From Limiplasma sp036652695 (GTDB lineage Bacteria > Bacillota > Clostridia > Christensenellales > Aristaeellaceae), in contig JAVVVJ010000096.1 of the NCBI GenBank assembly GCA_036652695.1, positions 1 through 6,520 on the forward strand: 6,520 bases of DNA, written 5' to 3'. The notes under the pieces were generated by a model. That model had not been told where the DNA came from. It did not search any database and saw nothing but the letters and a program-made list of their open reading frames with translations. Below are positions 1 to 5,498 of the stretch, piece after piece. Each line of letters starts with the position of its first letter. Position 1 is the first letter of the stretch. Position numbers and translations under genes: made by a program.

Positions 1-51
1 GCCACCTTGCCAAGGTGGATGTCGCGAGTCCGAATCTCGTCTACCGCTCCA
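1..51 (+). tRNA. tRNA-Gly(GCC), 3' part only, cut by window edge
   Basis: Only the 3' part of the gene lies in the window. The anticodon stem CCACC (2-6) pairs with GGTGG (14-18) around the loop TTGCCAA, which puts the anticodon GCC at 9-11 and identifies a glycine tRNA. The T arm is 24-28 with 36-40. The acceptor 3' strand CTACCGC (41-47) is followed by U48, the usual discriminator of bacterial tRNA-Gly, and an encoded CCA (49-51). The T loop reads TCCGAAT, so the normally invariant U55 is C. The D arm and 5' acceptor strand lie outside the window. Confidence 0.93.
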
Positions 52-97
52 CTTCTGGTTTTGGCGTGATGGGTATTTCACAGGTGGCCATTGATGT

Positions 98-171
98 GCG
101 GGTGTAACTCAATGGTAGAGCCCCAGCCTTCCAAGCTGGTTACGTGGGTTCGATTCCCATCACCCGCTCCA
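98..171 (+). tRNA. tRNA-Gly(TCC)
   Basis: A complete 74-base cloverleaf. The acceptor GCGGGTG (98-104) pairs fully with CACCCGC (161-167), followed by U168 and an encoded CCA (169-171). The anticodon stem CCAGC (123-127) pairs with GCTGG (135-139), and the loop CTTCCAA carries anticodon TCC at 130-132. The T arm is 144-148 with 156-160 and has the standard TTCGATT loop. In the D stem (107-110 with 118-121) the outermost pair is an A-C mismatch. The gene starts 46 bases after the preceding tRNA-Gly(GCC), so the two are probably co-transcribed. Together they can read all four glycine codons. I found no convincing promoter in the spacer. Confidence 0.96.
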
Positions 172-194
172 ACTGTATCGCCTTTCCGGCGATC

Positions 195-240
195 AAACGA
201 AACCGTCGATGCAGATCGACGGTTTCGTTTTATTTCTTTC
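195..240 (+). terminator. Rho-independent terminator of the tRNA-Gly operon
   Basis: The segment 195-210 is a perfect 16-bp inverted repeat of 215-230, with a GCAG loop. The 3' arm ends in TTT and runs into a T-rich stretch (TATTTCTTTC). It lies 23 bases after the CCA end of tRNA-Gly(TCC), as expected for the end of a tRNA transcript. It also separates the tRNA unit from nudC, so nudC should need its own promoter or depend on read-through. Confidence 0.88.
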
Positions 241-270
241 ATTCGTGCTCATCCCATCCGTTCCTGTGCA

Positions 271-276
271 AAGGAG
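271..276 (+). promoter_or_regulatory. Ribosome binding site of nudC (decides the start)
   Basis: AAGGAG lies six bases before the ATG at 283. This site, and the fact that the frame further upstream runs through a tRNA and a terminator, fix 283 as the start rather than the in-frame ATG at 91. Confidence 0.8.
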
Positions 277-282
277 ACCGCA

Positions 283-1122
283 ATGATTTTAGGCACTGAA
301 AGCTTTTCTGTTCAGCCCCTGCATCAGCCGCCCGCTGATGACAGCCTTTTTTTATGCTTCCGCAATGGTCGCGTTTTGCTTGCGCAAGCCGATGACGCGC
401 CGCAAATGCCCGTCTACGCACAGGTACGCCCCTTGCTGCCCGCCGATACCACACCCTTTGAGCTGGCGCACACAAGTCATGGTGCTATTTTTGTCCCCTC
501 GCCCTTTGCCGAGGTTCCGGTTCTGGCGTGTGATAGCCTTCACTACGCGCCCGTTTCCATTTTGCATACCATGGATGATCAGGCAGCAAGCGTTCTGGCT
601 TCCGCCTATCACCTGTGGAATTGGTATGTAGCCAACCGCTTCTGCGGGCGGTGCGGACAGCCCCTCGCGCCCGATGGAGCGGAGCGCGCCCTGCGCTGCG
701 CAGGCTGCGGGCGGCTGCTTTTTCCCACCATCGCGCCGGCGGTCATCGTAGCCATCACCCATGGCGATCACATTTTGCTCGCGCAAAATGCGCACAGCGA
801 GATGCGCCATTACGCGCTCATCGCTGGCTATGTGGAGGTGGGCGAAACGCTAGAGCATGCTGTGCACCGTGAGGTGCTGGAGGAGGTCGGCCTGCGCGTC
901 AAGGATCTGCACTACCTTGGCGATCAGCCATGGGGCATCAGCGGCTCGCTGATGTTTGCCTTCCACGCCGAGCTGGACGGGTCTCCAGAAATCACTTTGC
1001 AGCAAAGCGAGCTTGCCGATGCGCAATGGTTTTCTCGTGATACGCTCGTTGCGCCTTCCGCGCACCGCGTCAGCATCGCCTTTGAGCTGATTGAGCGCTT
1101 CCGCCGGGGCGAGCTTCGCTGA
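283..1122 (+). CDS. nudC: NAD+ diphosphatase / Nudix hydrolase, NudC type
   Basis: A 279-residue protein, close to the usual NudC length, that hydrolyses NAD(H) to NMN(H) and AMP. In other bacteria NudC also removes NAD caps from RNA 5' ends. Residues 1-110 form the poorly conserved N-terminal domain. A zinc ribbon follows, with Cys121, Cys124, Cys139 and Cys142 as two CxxC pairs. The Nudix box spans 182-204 and matches GX5EX7REUXEEXGU exactly (Gly182, Glu188, Arg196-Glu197, Glu200-Glu201, Gly203). Downstream is DQPWGISGS (214-222), which corresponds to the family signature SQPWPFPxS but keeps only Gln-Pro-Trp and the last Ser. The zinc ribbon plus QPW favours NudC over a generic Nudix enzyme; substrate choice is inferred. 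The gene is monocistronic on its strand and converges with the response regulator gene. No clear promoter was found between the tRNA terminator and the ribosome binding site. Confidence 0.9.
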   Translation: MILGTESFSVQPLHQPPADDSLFLCFRNGRVLLAQADDAPQMPVYAQVRPLLPADTTPFELAHTSHGAIFVPSPFAEVPVLACDSLHYAPVSILHTMDDQAASVLASAYHLWNWYVANRFCGRCGQPLAPDGAERALRCAGCGRLLFPTIAPAVIVAITHGDHILLAQNAHSEMRHYALIAGYVEVGETLEHAVHREVLEEVGLRVKDLHYLGDQPWGISGSLMFAFHAELDGSPEITLQQSELADAQWFSRDTLVAPSAHRVSIAFELIERFRRGELR

Positions 1123-1127
1123 CGCTC

Positions 1128-1191
1128 AAAAAACAGCCGAGGTCGAAGTCGCAGGCAATGCCCGCAAGCCTCCAGCCTCGGCTGTTTTCAA
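1128..1191. terminator. Shared hairpin terminator between convergent nudC and the response regulator
   Basis: AAAACAGCCGAGG (1130-1142) is the perfect inverted complement of 1176-1188, giving a 13-bp stem. Its long 33-base loop contains further short GC-rich complementarity (AGGC at 1152-1155 with GCCT at 1168-1171). Read on the - strand the stem ends in six T's, from the A-run at 1128-1133. On the + strand only four T's follow. It should therefore stop the long leftward operon efficiently and nudC less so. It starts 7 bases after the nudC stop codon and 16 bases after that of the response regulator. Confidence 0.82.
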
Positions 1192-1204
1192 CGCGCTTCT
1201 TCCC

Positions 1205-1963
1205 TTAGCGAAAGAGCTGCTCCAGCTCCTCGTATTTTTCATGCGTAATCAGCGCGTCATGCTTGATTCCCTCCAACCGCACCACATAGGTCCAGCGTCC
1301 GTAGGGCGTGATGTCCTTGATGTGGTTGAGGTTGATGATATAGCTCTTGTGGCAACGGAAAAACGCCTCGCTATGGAGGCGTTCCTCCATTTCGGCCAAC
1401 GTATCGCCGGTCACATAGCGCCCATCGTTCACCGTGTACAGCACCGTGGTGCGCTCCTCGCGCTGCACCAGCAGGATATCCTTGAGGTCGATAAAGCTAA
1501 TGCCCTCCCGGTGGTGCAGCATCAGCCGCCCATCCACCGTGTGCTTGGGAGCGGCCACCACCGCTGTGGATTCCAGCGGCTGCACATGCTTAAGCAGCAA
1601 GCGATCCCGTGCCCGCTCCAACGTTTGAATCACGCGATCCACCTTGAAGGGCTTCACCAGATAGTCAAACGCATATACCTCAAACGCGTCGCCCATATAG
1701 GCGTCGTGCGCCGTCGCAAAGATAATCCCAATGGTGGGATCCATATCCTGTATGGCATAGGCACATTCCACGCCGCTCATTTCAGGCATTTCCACATCCA
1801 GAAATACCAAGTTTGGCTTGGTGGTCTCCACCAGCTTCAGGGCGGTTTTTCCATCCGCCGCCTCCCCCGCAATGGTAAAGCCCTCCACCTTCGCAACGAT
1901 CTTGCGCATCACGCTGCGCATGCCGCTGTCGTCATCCGCAATCACTACGCGAAGTTCATCCAT
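1205..1963 (-). CDS. LytTR-family response regulator, no partner kinase in view
   Basis: A 252-residue cytoplasmic regulator of the LytR/AlgR/AgrA type. The N-terminal receiver domain (about 3-120) has the acidic pocket Asp10-Asp11-Asp12, the phospho-acceptor Asp56 in FLDVEMPEMSG, Thr84 and Lys104 (followed by Pro105), so all residues needed for phosphorylation are present. After a linker (about 124-143), a LytTR DNA-binding domain (about 145-245) is recognisable from FIDLKDILLVQ, the FFRCHKSYIINLNHIKDI segment and the basic C-terminal part. It is the last gene of the nfeD-floA unit and starts only three bases after the stop of the upstream membrane-protein gene. A GGGGGA ribosome binding site (1975-1980) lies inside that gene's 3' end. 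No histidine kinase is encoded here, so the signal and target genes are unknown. The family is clear; the biological role is not. Confidence 0.92.
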   Translation of the reverse strand: MDELRVVIADDDSGMRSVMRKIVAKVEGFTIAGEAADGKTALKLVETTKPNLVFLDVEMPEMSGVECAYAIQDMDPTIGIIFATAHDAYMGDAFEVYAFDYLVKPFKVDRVIQTLERARDRLLLKHVQPLESTAVVAAPKHTVDGRLMLHHREGISFIDLKDILLVQREERTTVLYTVNDGRYVTGDTLAEMEERLHSEAFFRCHKSYIINLNHIKDITPYGRWTYVVRLEGIKHDALITHEKYEELEQLFR

Positions 1964-1966
1964 GGT

Positions 1967-2515
1967 TTATCGTTTCCCCCATTTTCTTTGCGATGGGTGC
2001 ATGAGAATTTCGCTCATCACAAACCCTTGAGCCACAGCATTCAAATGCGCCGGAGCGGTCTCCGTAAGCTCGTTCTCGTATATGCTTTCAGTCGCAAACC
2101 TTGGGCCTTCATGGTGCAAAGACGAATCGCAAAGGTCTTCGCCCTCGGTGGAATGCCCGCCCATGCTGCCCTGATATTCGCCAAGCTCCTCCAGCCGATG
2201 CGTAATCGTGCTGTAGTTGGATTGGCCTTCCGTCATCGTGCTTTGCATAGGCTGGTATTCCCCCAGCGAGCCGTTCAGGGGCGCTTGTGCCAGCCTCTCC
2301 CCTCTAGCGGCCGCCTGCGCGGCCTGCCGGAAGTTCACCTTTCGCGCAGAAGTGGAAGCGCTCTGCGCCGCGGCCTTGTGATCGGAAGCTTTTTCGTTCT
2401 CTGTCTCATGCTGCTCCGTGGCATTTCCCGCAGCCCTCTGTTTCGCCTTACTATAGGCGCTGAAAAGGAAAAATACAATCAGCCCCACCACAATCAGGGC
2501 ATCCATGCCTTCCAT
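1967..2515 (-). CDS. Uncharacterised membrane-anchored protein of the floA operon
   Basis: A 182-residue protein I do not recognise as a named family. Residues 5-20 (DALIVVGLIVFFLFSA) form one hydrophobic segment followed by basic residues (SKAKQR), which suggests an N-terminal anchor with the rest in the cytoplasm. The body is polar and probably disordered: an Ala/Gln/Glu/Lys-rich part (about 22-80), then a Ser/Gly/Glu-rich part with a twice-used LGEYQ motif (84-88 and 111-115), each copy followed within about ten residues by an S-T-x-E-G type stretch. The C-terminus ends with a short hydrophobic patch, AVAQGFVMSEILMHP (160-174), and a basic tail. An AAAGGGGGG-type ribosome binding site precedes the ATG at 2515; an ATG three codons later is possible. 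The gene lies 36 bases after floA and three bases before the response regulator, so a role linked to one of them is likely but inferred. Confidence 0.82.
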   Translation of the reverse strand: MEGMDALIVVGLIVFFLFSAYSKAKQRAAGNATEQHETENEKASDHKAAAQSASTSARKVNFRQAAQAAARGERLAQAPLNGSLGEYQPMQSTMTEGQSNYSTITHRLEELGEYQGSMGGHSTEGEDLCDSSLHHEGPRFATESIYENELTETAPAHLNAVAQGFVMSEILMHPSQRKWGKR

Positions 2516-2551
2516 ACGCTCACCCCCCTTTCAAACGCCGCATTGCCGGGC

Positions 2552-3616
2552 TTACTTGATATTGTTGTTGTGCTCAATGCTGGAGGTAGCGGTAGGCGTG
2601 GTGGCCTTTGCAATGCCGTCACGCATGCCGGTATCGGCTTCTAGGTTCTTCAGCTGATAGTAATCCATCACGCCCATTCTGCCCTCGCGCAAAGCGGCGG
2701 CAATGGCCTTGGGAATCTCAGCTTCGGCTTCCACCACGCGGGCGCGCATCTCCTGCACGGCGGCCTTCATTTCCTGTTCGTGCGCAACAGCCATGGCGCG
2801 GCGTTCTTCCGCGCGAGCCTGCGCAATGCGGCGATCTGCCTCTGCCTGATCCATTTGCAGCTGTGCGCCAACGTTGCGCCCCACATCTACATCCGCAATA
2901 TCAATGGAAAGGATTTCATAGGCTGTGCCCGCATCCAAGCCCTTGTTCAGCACCGTCTGGCTGATCAGATCAGGGTTTTCCAGCACCTGCTTATGCGTTT
3001 CGCTGGAGCCTACGGTGGTCACGATGCCTTCGCCAACGCGGGCAATGATCGTTTCCTCGCCAGAACCGCCAACCAGACGTTCAATGTTCGTGCGTACCGT
3101 CACCCGCGCCTTGGCTCGCAGCTCAATGCCGTCCTTGGCGATGGCGGCGACCACGGGCGTCTCAATGACCTTAGGCGTAACGCTCATCTGCACGGCCTGC
3201 AACACGTCGCGACCTGCCAGATCAATCGCGGAAGCCTTTTCAAAGGGCATTTCAATATTAGAACGTTGGGCGGCGATAAGCGCGTTGATCACACGATCCA
3301 CATTGCCGCCCGCCAAAAAGTGCGTTTCAAGCTTGGAAAGCGTAACATCCAAGCCCGCCTTGCGCGCCTTAATGAGCGGCTCCACCAAACGCTTTGGCTG
3401 AATGCGGCGCAAGCGCATACCAATCAGCGAGCCGATGCTCACACGCACACCCGCCGCAAGCGAGGTTATCCACAGCCCAAACGGCACAAACCGCAGGATG
3501 ACAACCACGAACAGAACCGCTACCACAAGCGCGACGATAATCCAAATCAACGAACCAACATCGGCTGGATTGCTCATAAAGGATGATAGGGACATCAGCA
3601 TAGATTGTGCGGACAT
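2552..3616 (-). CDS. floA: Flotillin-like protein FloA (SPFH domain)
   Basis: A 354-residue bacterial flotillin, similar in length to the FloA family (about 330). FloA proteins assemble into foci in the cell membrane, the so-called functional membrane microdomains, and influence membrane fluidity and the assembly of membrane complexes. Residues 22-60 hold the hydrophobic membrane-inserted region (LIWIIVALVVAVLFVVVILR, then FVPFGLWITSLAAG). The SPFH-type domain follows (about 70-245, including KDGIELRAKARVTVRTNIER at 161-180 and NVGAQLQMDQAEAD at 248-261). A long Ala/Glu/Arg-rich coiled coil spans about 255-312. The ATG at 3637 is in frame, but an AAGGAGG site lies between it and the ATG at 3616, so the latter is the start. 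The gene follows nfeD by 33 bases, the classical pairing of these families. Confidence 0.95.
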   Translation of the reverse strand: MSAQSMLMSLSSFMSNPADVGSLIWIIVALVVAVLFVVVILRFVPFGLWITSLAAGVRVSIGSLIGMRLRRIQPKRLVEPLIKARKAGLDVTLSKLETHFLAGGNVDRVINALIAAQRSNIEMPFEKASAIDLAGRDVLQAVQMSVTPKVIETPVVAAIAKDGIELRAKARVTVRTNIERLVGGSGEETIIARVGEGIVTTVGSSETHKQVLENPDLISQTVLNKGLDAGTAYEILSIDIADVDVGRNVGAQLQMDQAEADRRIAQARAEERRAMAVAHEQEMKAAVQEMRARVVEAEAEIPKAIAAALREGRMGVMDYYQLKNLEADTGMRDGIAKATTPTATSSIEHNNNIK

Positions 3617-3623
3617 AATGATT

Positions 3624-3630
3624 CCTCCTT
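3624..3630 (-). promoter_or_regulatory. Ribosome binding site of floA (decides the start)
   Basis: On the - strand this reads AAGGAGG, seven bases before the ATG at 3616. An in-frame ATG at 3637 lies upstream of the site and would place the Shine-Dalgarno sequence inside the coding region, so it is unlikely to be used. Confidence 0.85.
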
Positions 3631-3649
3631 CTATCATAACTCGCGCGGC

Positions 3650-4159
3650 TTATTCAGCCGTGCGCAGTTTTCCAACAACGACGCGCGCACCTTCCACGCG
3701 TTCCACCTTCACGGGGATATCCTTGGGAATGTACTCGCCATCCGCAACCACGTTGAGCTTCATGCCGTCAAATTCCGCCATGCCAGAGGGACGAAGCACC
3801 GTGGTGGTGCGCCCCTCCTTGCCAAGGAAGATTTCCATATCCTGCGTTGCGGAATAGCCTTGCGAATGCGCTTCCGTATCGTTTAGGATAATGTGCGACT
3901 TGGAGAGCCTACCCTTGTTGGCGGATCGCAAAGCAAGCGAGATCACAATGGCGACCACCGCAAGGATCACCAGCGTAATGCCAAGCGCGGCAAGCCCGCC
4001 GTGCCAAAGATAGGTCAGCACAATAGCAGCGATTTCCAACAGCATCCCCACAATGCCGGGCAAACCAAAGCCCGGCATAAAAACCTCCACAAACAGCATC
4101 CCCAAGCCCAACAAGAAGCAAAGTAAAATGGGCAGATTGGCCAAAATAAAATCCAACAC
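3650..4159 (-). CDS. Short NfeD-family membrane protein, GTG start
   Basis: A 169-residue NfeD protein, the usual partner of SPFH/flotillin proteins. Three hydrophobic segments (about 5-26, 32-51 and 54-77) are followed by a C-terminal OB-fold domain (about 112-166) with the typical GKEGRTTTVLRPSG, FDGMKLNVVADGEYI and VKVERVEG stretches. The first two segments flank the family motif EVFMPGFGLPG (25-35). The ClpP-like serine protease domain of long NfeD proteins such as B. subtilis YqeZ is absent, so this is the short form, expected to act through the OB-fold rather than proteolysis. The frame is open to 4432, but upstream it overlaps the glycosylase gene and the promoter. The GTG at 4159, seven bases after GGGAGG, leads straight into the first membrane segment; a TTG one codon later is the alternative. 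It is the first gene of the floA unit. Confidence 0.88.
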   Translation of the reverse strand: MLDFILANLPILLCFLLGLGMLFVEVFMPGFGLPGIVGMLLEIAAIVLTYLWHGGLAALGITLVILAVVAIVISLALRSANKGRLSKSHIILNDTEAHSQGYSATQDMEIFLGKEGRTTTVLRPSGMAEFDGMKLNVVADGEYIPKDIPVKVERVEGARVVVGKLRTAE

Positions 4160-4166
4160 GTAATAA

Positions 4167-4172
4167 CCTCCC
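4167..4172 (-). promoter_or_regulatory. Ribosome binding site of the nfeD gene (decides the GTG start)
   Basis: GGGAGG on the - strand, seven bases before the GTG at 4159. No ATG lies at a suitable distance, which is why a GTG start is called. Confidence 0.75.
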
Positions 4173-4210
4173 AACGTTCCACACGATAGCCGTCCTGTGT
4201 CAACATAGAG

Positions 4211-4239
4211 ATCATAGCATATTCCTTGGGTTTTGTCAT
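4211..4239 (-). promoter_or_regulatory. Promoter of the nfeD-floA-regulator unit (sigma-A type, extended -10)
   Basis: Read on the - strand: -35 ATGACA (4239-4234), a 17-base spacer, and -10 TATGAT (4216-4211). The -10 box is preceded by TGC, making an extended -10. Each hexamer has one mismatch to consensus. Transcription would start near 4204, leaving a leader of roughly 45 bases to the GTG at 4159. It lies wholly in the gap after the glycosylase gene ending at 4272. I checked for a sigma-W-like TGAAAC-16-CGTA promoter, as drives the B. subtilis homologue, and did not find one. Confidence 0.75.
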
Positions 4240-4271
4240 CAATCAGGTATCCGACAGTACGTTTCGTGCAT

Positions 4272-4892
4272 TCAAATGTCATCATCAGCGTTCGATTGCG
4301 CGCCAAGCGATTTTCCAAGCGTTCCAAGGTCATCCTGATAGACGGTGGATAGGGCGGGGTTATAGATAATCGAGGCCGGATGGTATAGCGCAAACAGCGG
4401 CAGCGTAAACGCGGCCTGCTCCGGTGGGGCAATCACGGCTCGATTCCACTGCCCGTGCACCGCTCCAATGCTTTGCTTCAAAAAAACCTGCAACGCTACA
4501 TTGCCAAGCGTCACCAACGCGCCGGGCTGCACCACGGCGATTTCCCGCATGAGCCACGGCGTAAAAAGCGCCTTTTCCTCACGCGAGGGCGGGCGATTCA
4601 CCACGCGCCCCGCCGCGCTCACCTTTGTCGGCCTGATCTTCACTACGTTGCTTATATAGATATCGCCGCGCTTTAAATGCAGGGTTTGCAAAAACGCTTC
4701 CAGGTTCTTGCCCGCCTTGCCTACAAAGGGCTTGCCCTGTAAGGTCTCATGCTCGCCCGGCGCCTCGCCGATCAGCATAAGCACCGGGTTTTCGCTCTGA
4801 CCGTCGCCAAAGATCAGCGGCTTTTGCTCCGCCGAGCCGAGCGCCTCGAAAAACGCCTCGCATTCCTGCTGAAAGCGCGCAATGGGCTTCAT
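4272..4892 (-). CDS. Uracil-DNA glycosylase superfamily protein lacking the Fe-S cysteines
   Basis: A 206-residue member of the family 4-like uracil-DNA glycosylases, which remove uracil (or related bases) from DNA. Visible motifs are IGEAPGEHE (41-49, motif 1), GKPFVGKAGKNL (53-64), SNVVKIRP (81-88) and LYHPASIIYN (169-178, the motif with the conserved His). Family 4 enzymes normally bind a 4Fe-4S cluster through four cysteines. Here the only cysteine is Cys11: the usual KCRP is KIRP, the cysteine before the following P-x-L is lost (ALFTPWL), and the N-terminal CxxC is missing. The loop after KIRP is longer (TKVSAAGRVVNRPP). I recall similar cluster-less proteins in clostridia; substrate and activity are not shown here. 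The start overlaps the stop of the next glycosylase gene as ATGA, with AAGGAGGA (4899-4906) upstream, so the pair is translationally coupled. Confidence 0.88.
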   Translation of the reverse strand: MKPIARFQQECEAFFEALGSAEQKPLIFGDGQSENPVLMLIGEAPGEHETLQGKPFVGKAGKNLEAFLQTLHLKRGDIYISNVVKIRPTKVSAAGRVVNRPPSREEKALFTPWLMREIAVVQPGALVTLGNVALQVFLKQSIGAVHGQWNRAVIAPPEQAAFTLPLFALYHPASIIYNPALSTVYQDDLGTLGKSLGAQSNADDDI

Positions 4893-5479
4893 GAATCGTC
4901 CTCCTTCAGCAAATCAGGGTAGAGCCCCAGCTCCCGCAGCCGCGCCTGCACAAGCTGCAAATCTTGCCACGCATCGCGTTTCTTGGCCGCGTCCCGCAGC
5001 AAGGCGGCGGGATGATAGGTGGCGAGCATCTCCACGCCCTTGCGTGAAAACCACTGACCCCGGCAACGCGTGATGCGGTATTCTGCGCCCAGCACAGCGC
5101 TCACTGCCGTAGCGCCAAGCAGCAAAATCAGCTTGGGCTGAACCAGCGCCACCTGCCCGCGCAGGTGCGGGAGGCAGGCGGTCATTTCCTCCTGCGTGGG
5201 CTGGCGGTTCTGTGGCGGTCTGCATTTGACCACATTGCAGATGAACACGCGCTCCCGCGGCAGCTGGATGGCGGCGAGCATCCGGGTGAGCAGCTGCCCC
5301 GCCGGACCCACAAACGCCAGCCCCTGCCGATCCTCCTGCTCGCCCGGCCCCTCGCCAATCAGCATCAGCGGCGCGTGCGGATCGCCCTGCCCGGGCACCT
5401 TCTGCCTGCATCCGCCGCAAAGGCCGCAACGCTCGCAGCCTTCCATATCTTGCGCAAGCTGCGCCCAGGAAATACGCAT
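4889..5479 (-). CDS. Family 4 uracil-DNA glycosylase with 4Fe-4S cluster
   Basis: A 196-residue base-excision repair enzyme that cuts uracil, arising from cytosine deamination or dUTP incorporation, out of DNA. Motif 1 is IGEGPGEQED (41-50), followed by LAFVGPAGQLL (54-64), CNVVKCRPPQNRQP (81-94) and the His motif TYHPAALLR (154-162). The likely cluster ligands are Cys15 and Cys18 at the N-terminus, Cys86 in KCRP and Cys102 sixteen residues later, which is the spacing of family 4. The N-terminal region has two extra cysteines (Cys21, Cys24), so the sequence reads CERCGLCGGC and the exact ligand pair there is uncertain. A GGGGGGAGG ribosome binding site (5488-5496) lies eight bases before the ATG. 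The gene is 19 bases after the small membrane protein gene and overlaps the second glycosylase by four bases. Confidence 0.94.
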   Translation of the reverse strand: MRISWAQLAQDMEGCERCGLCGGCRQKVPGQGDPHAPLMLIGEGPGEQEDRQGLAFVGPAGQLLTRMLAAIQLPRERVFICNVVKCRPPQNRQPTQEEMTACLPHLRGQVALVQPKLILLLGATAVSAVLGAEYRITRCRGQWFSRKGVEMLATYHPAALLRDAAKKRDAWQDLQLVQARLRELGLYPDLLKEDDS

Positions 5480-5498
5480 GCCACGCGCCTCCCCCCGC

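Noticed and set aside
91..282. In-frame N-terminal extension of nudC starting at the ATG at 91
   Set aside because: It would translate through tRNA-Gly(TCC) and the terminator hairpin. The ATG at 283 has a well-placed AAGGAG and gives the normal NudC length.
1091..2644. Long + strand open frame of 517 codons
   Set aside because: It lies antisense to the response regulator, the anchored protein and the end of floA, all of which have recognisable families or proper start signals. It begins inside nudC, crosses the terminator hairpin and has no domain I recognise. It is a shadow of GC-rich coding DNA.
2780..3586. + strand open frame of 268 codons opposite floA
   Set aside because: It is fully antisense to the clear SPFH gene. 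Its His/Arg/Asn-rich composition is typical of a reverse-frame shadow.
4239..4275. Terminator between the second glycosylase and nfeD
   Set aside because: Only weak, imperfect complementarity was found (GTA...TAC around GTACTGTCGGATAC), with no stable stem followed by T's.
4160..4432. Longer nfeD product starting at 4432 or at the in-frame ATGs near 4282/4279
   Set aside because: It would overlap the end of the glycosylase gene and include the promoter and leader. The extra residues show no NfeD similarity, and the GGGAGG-GTG at 4159 fits the domain start.
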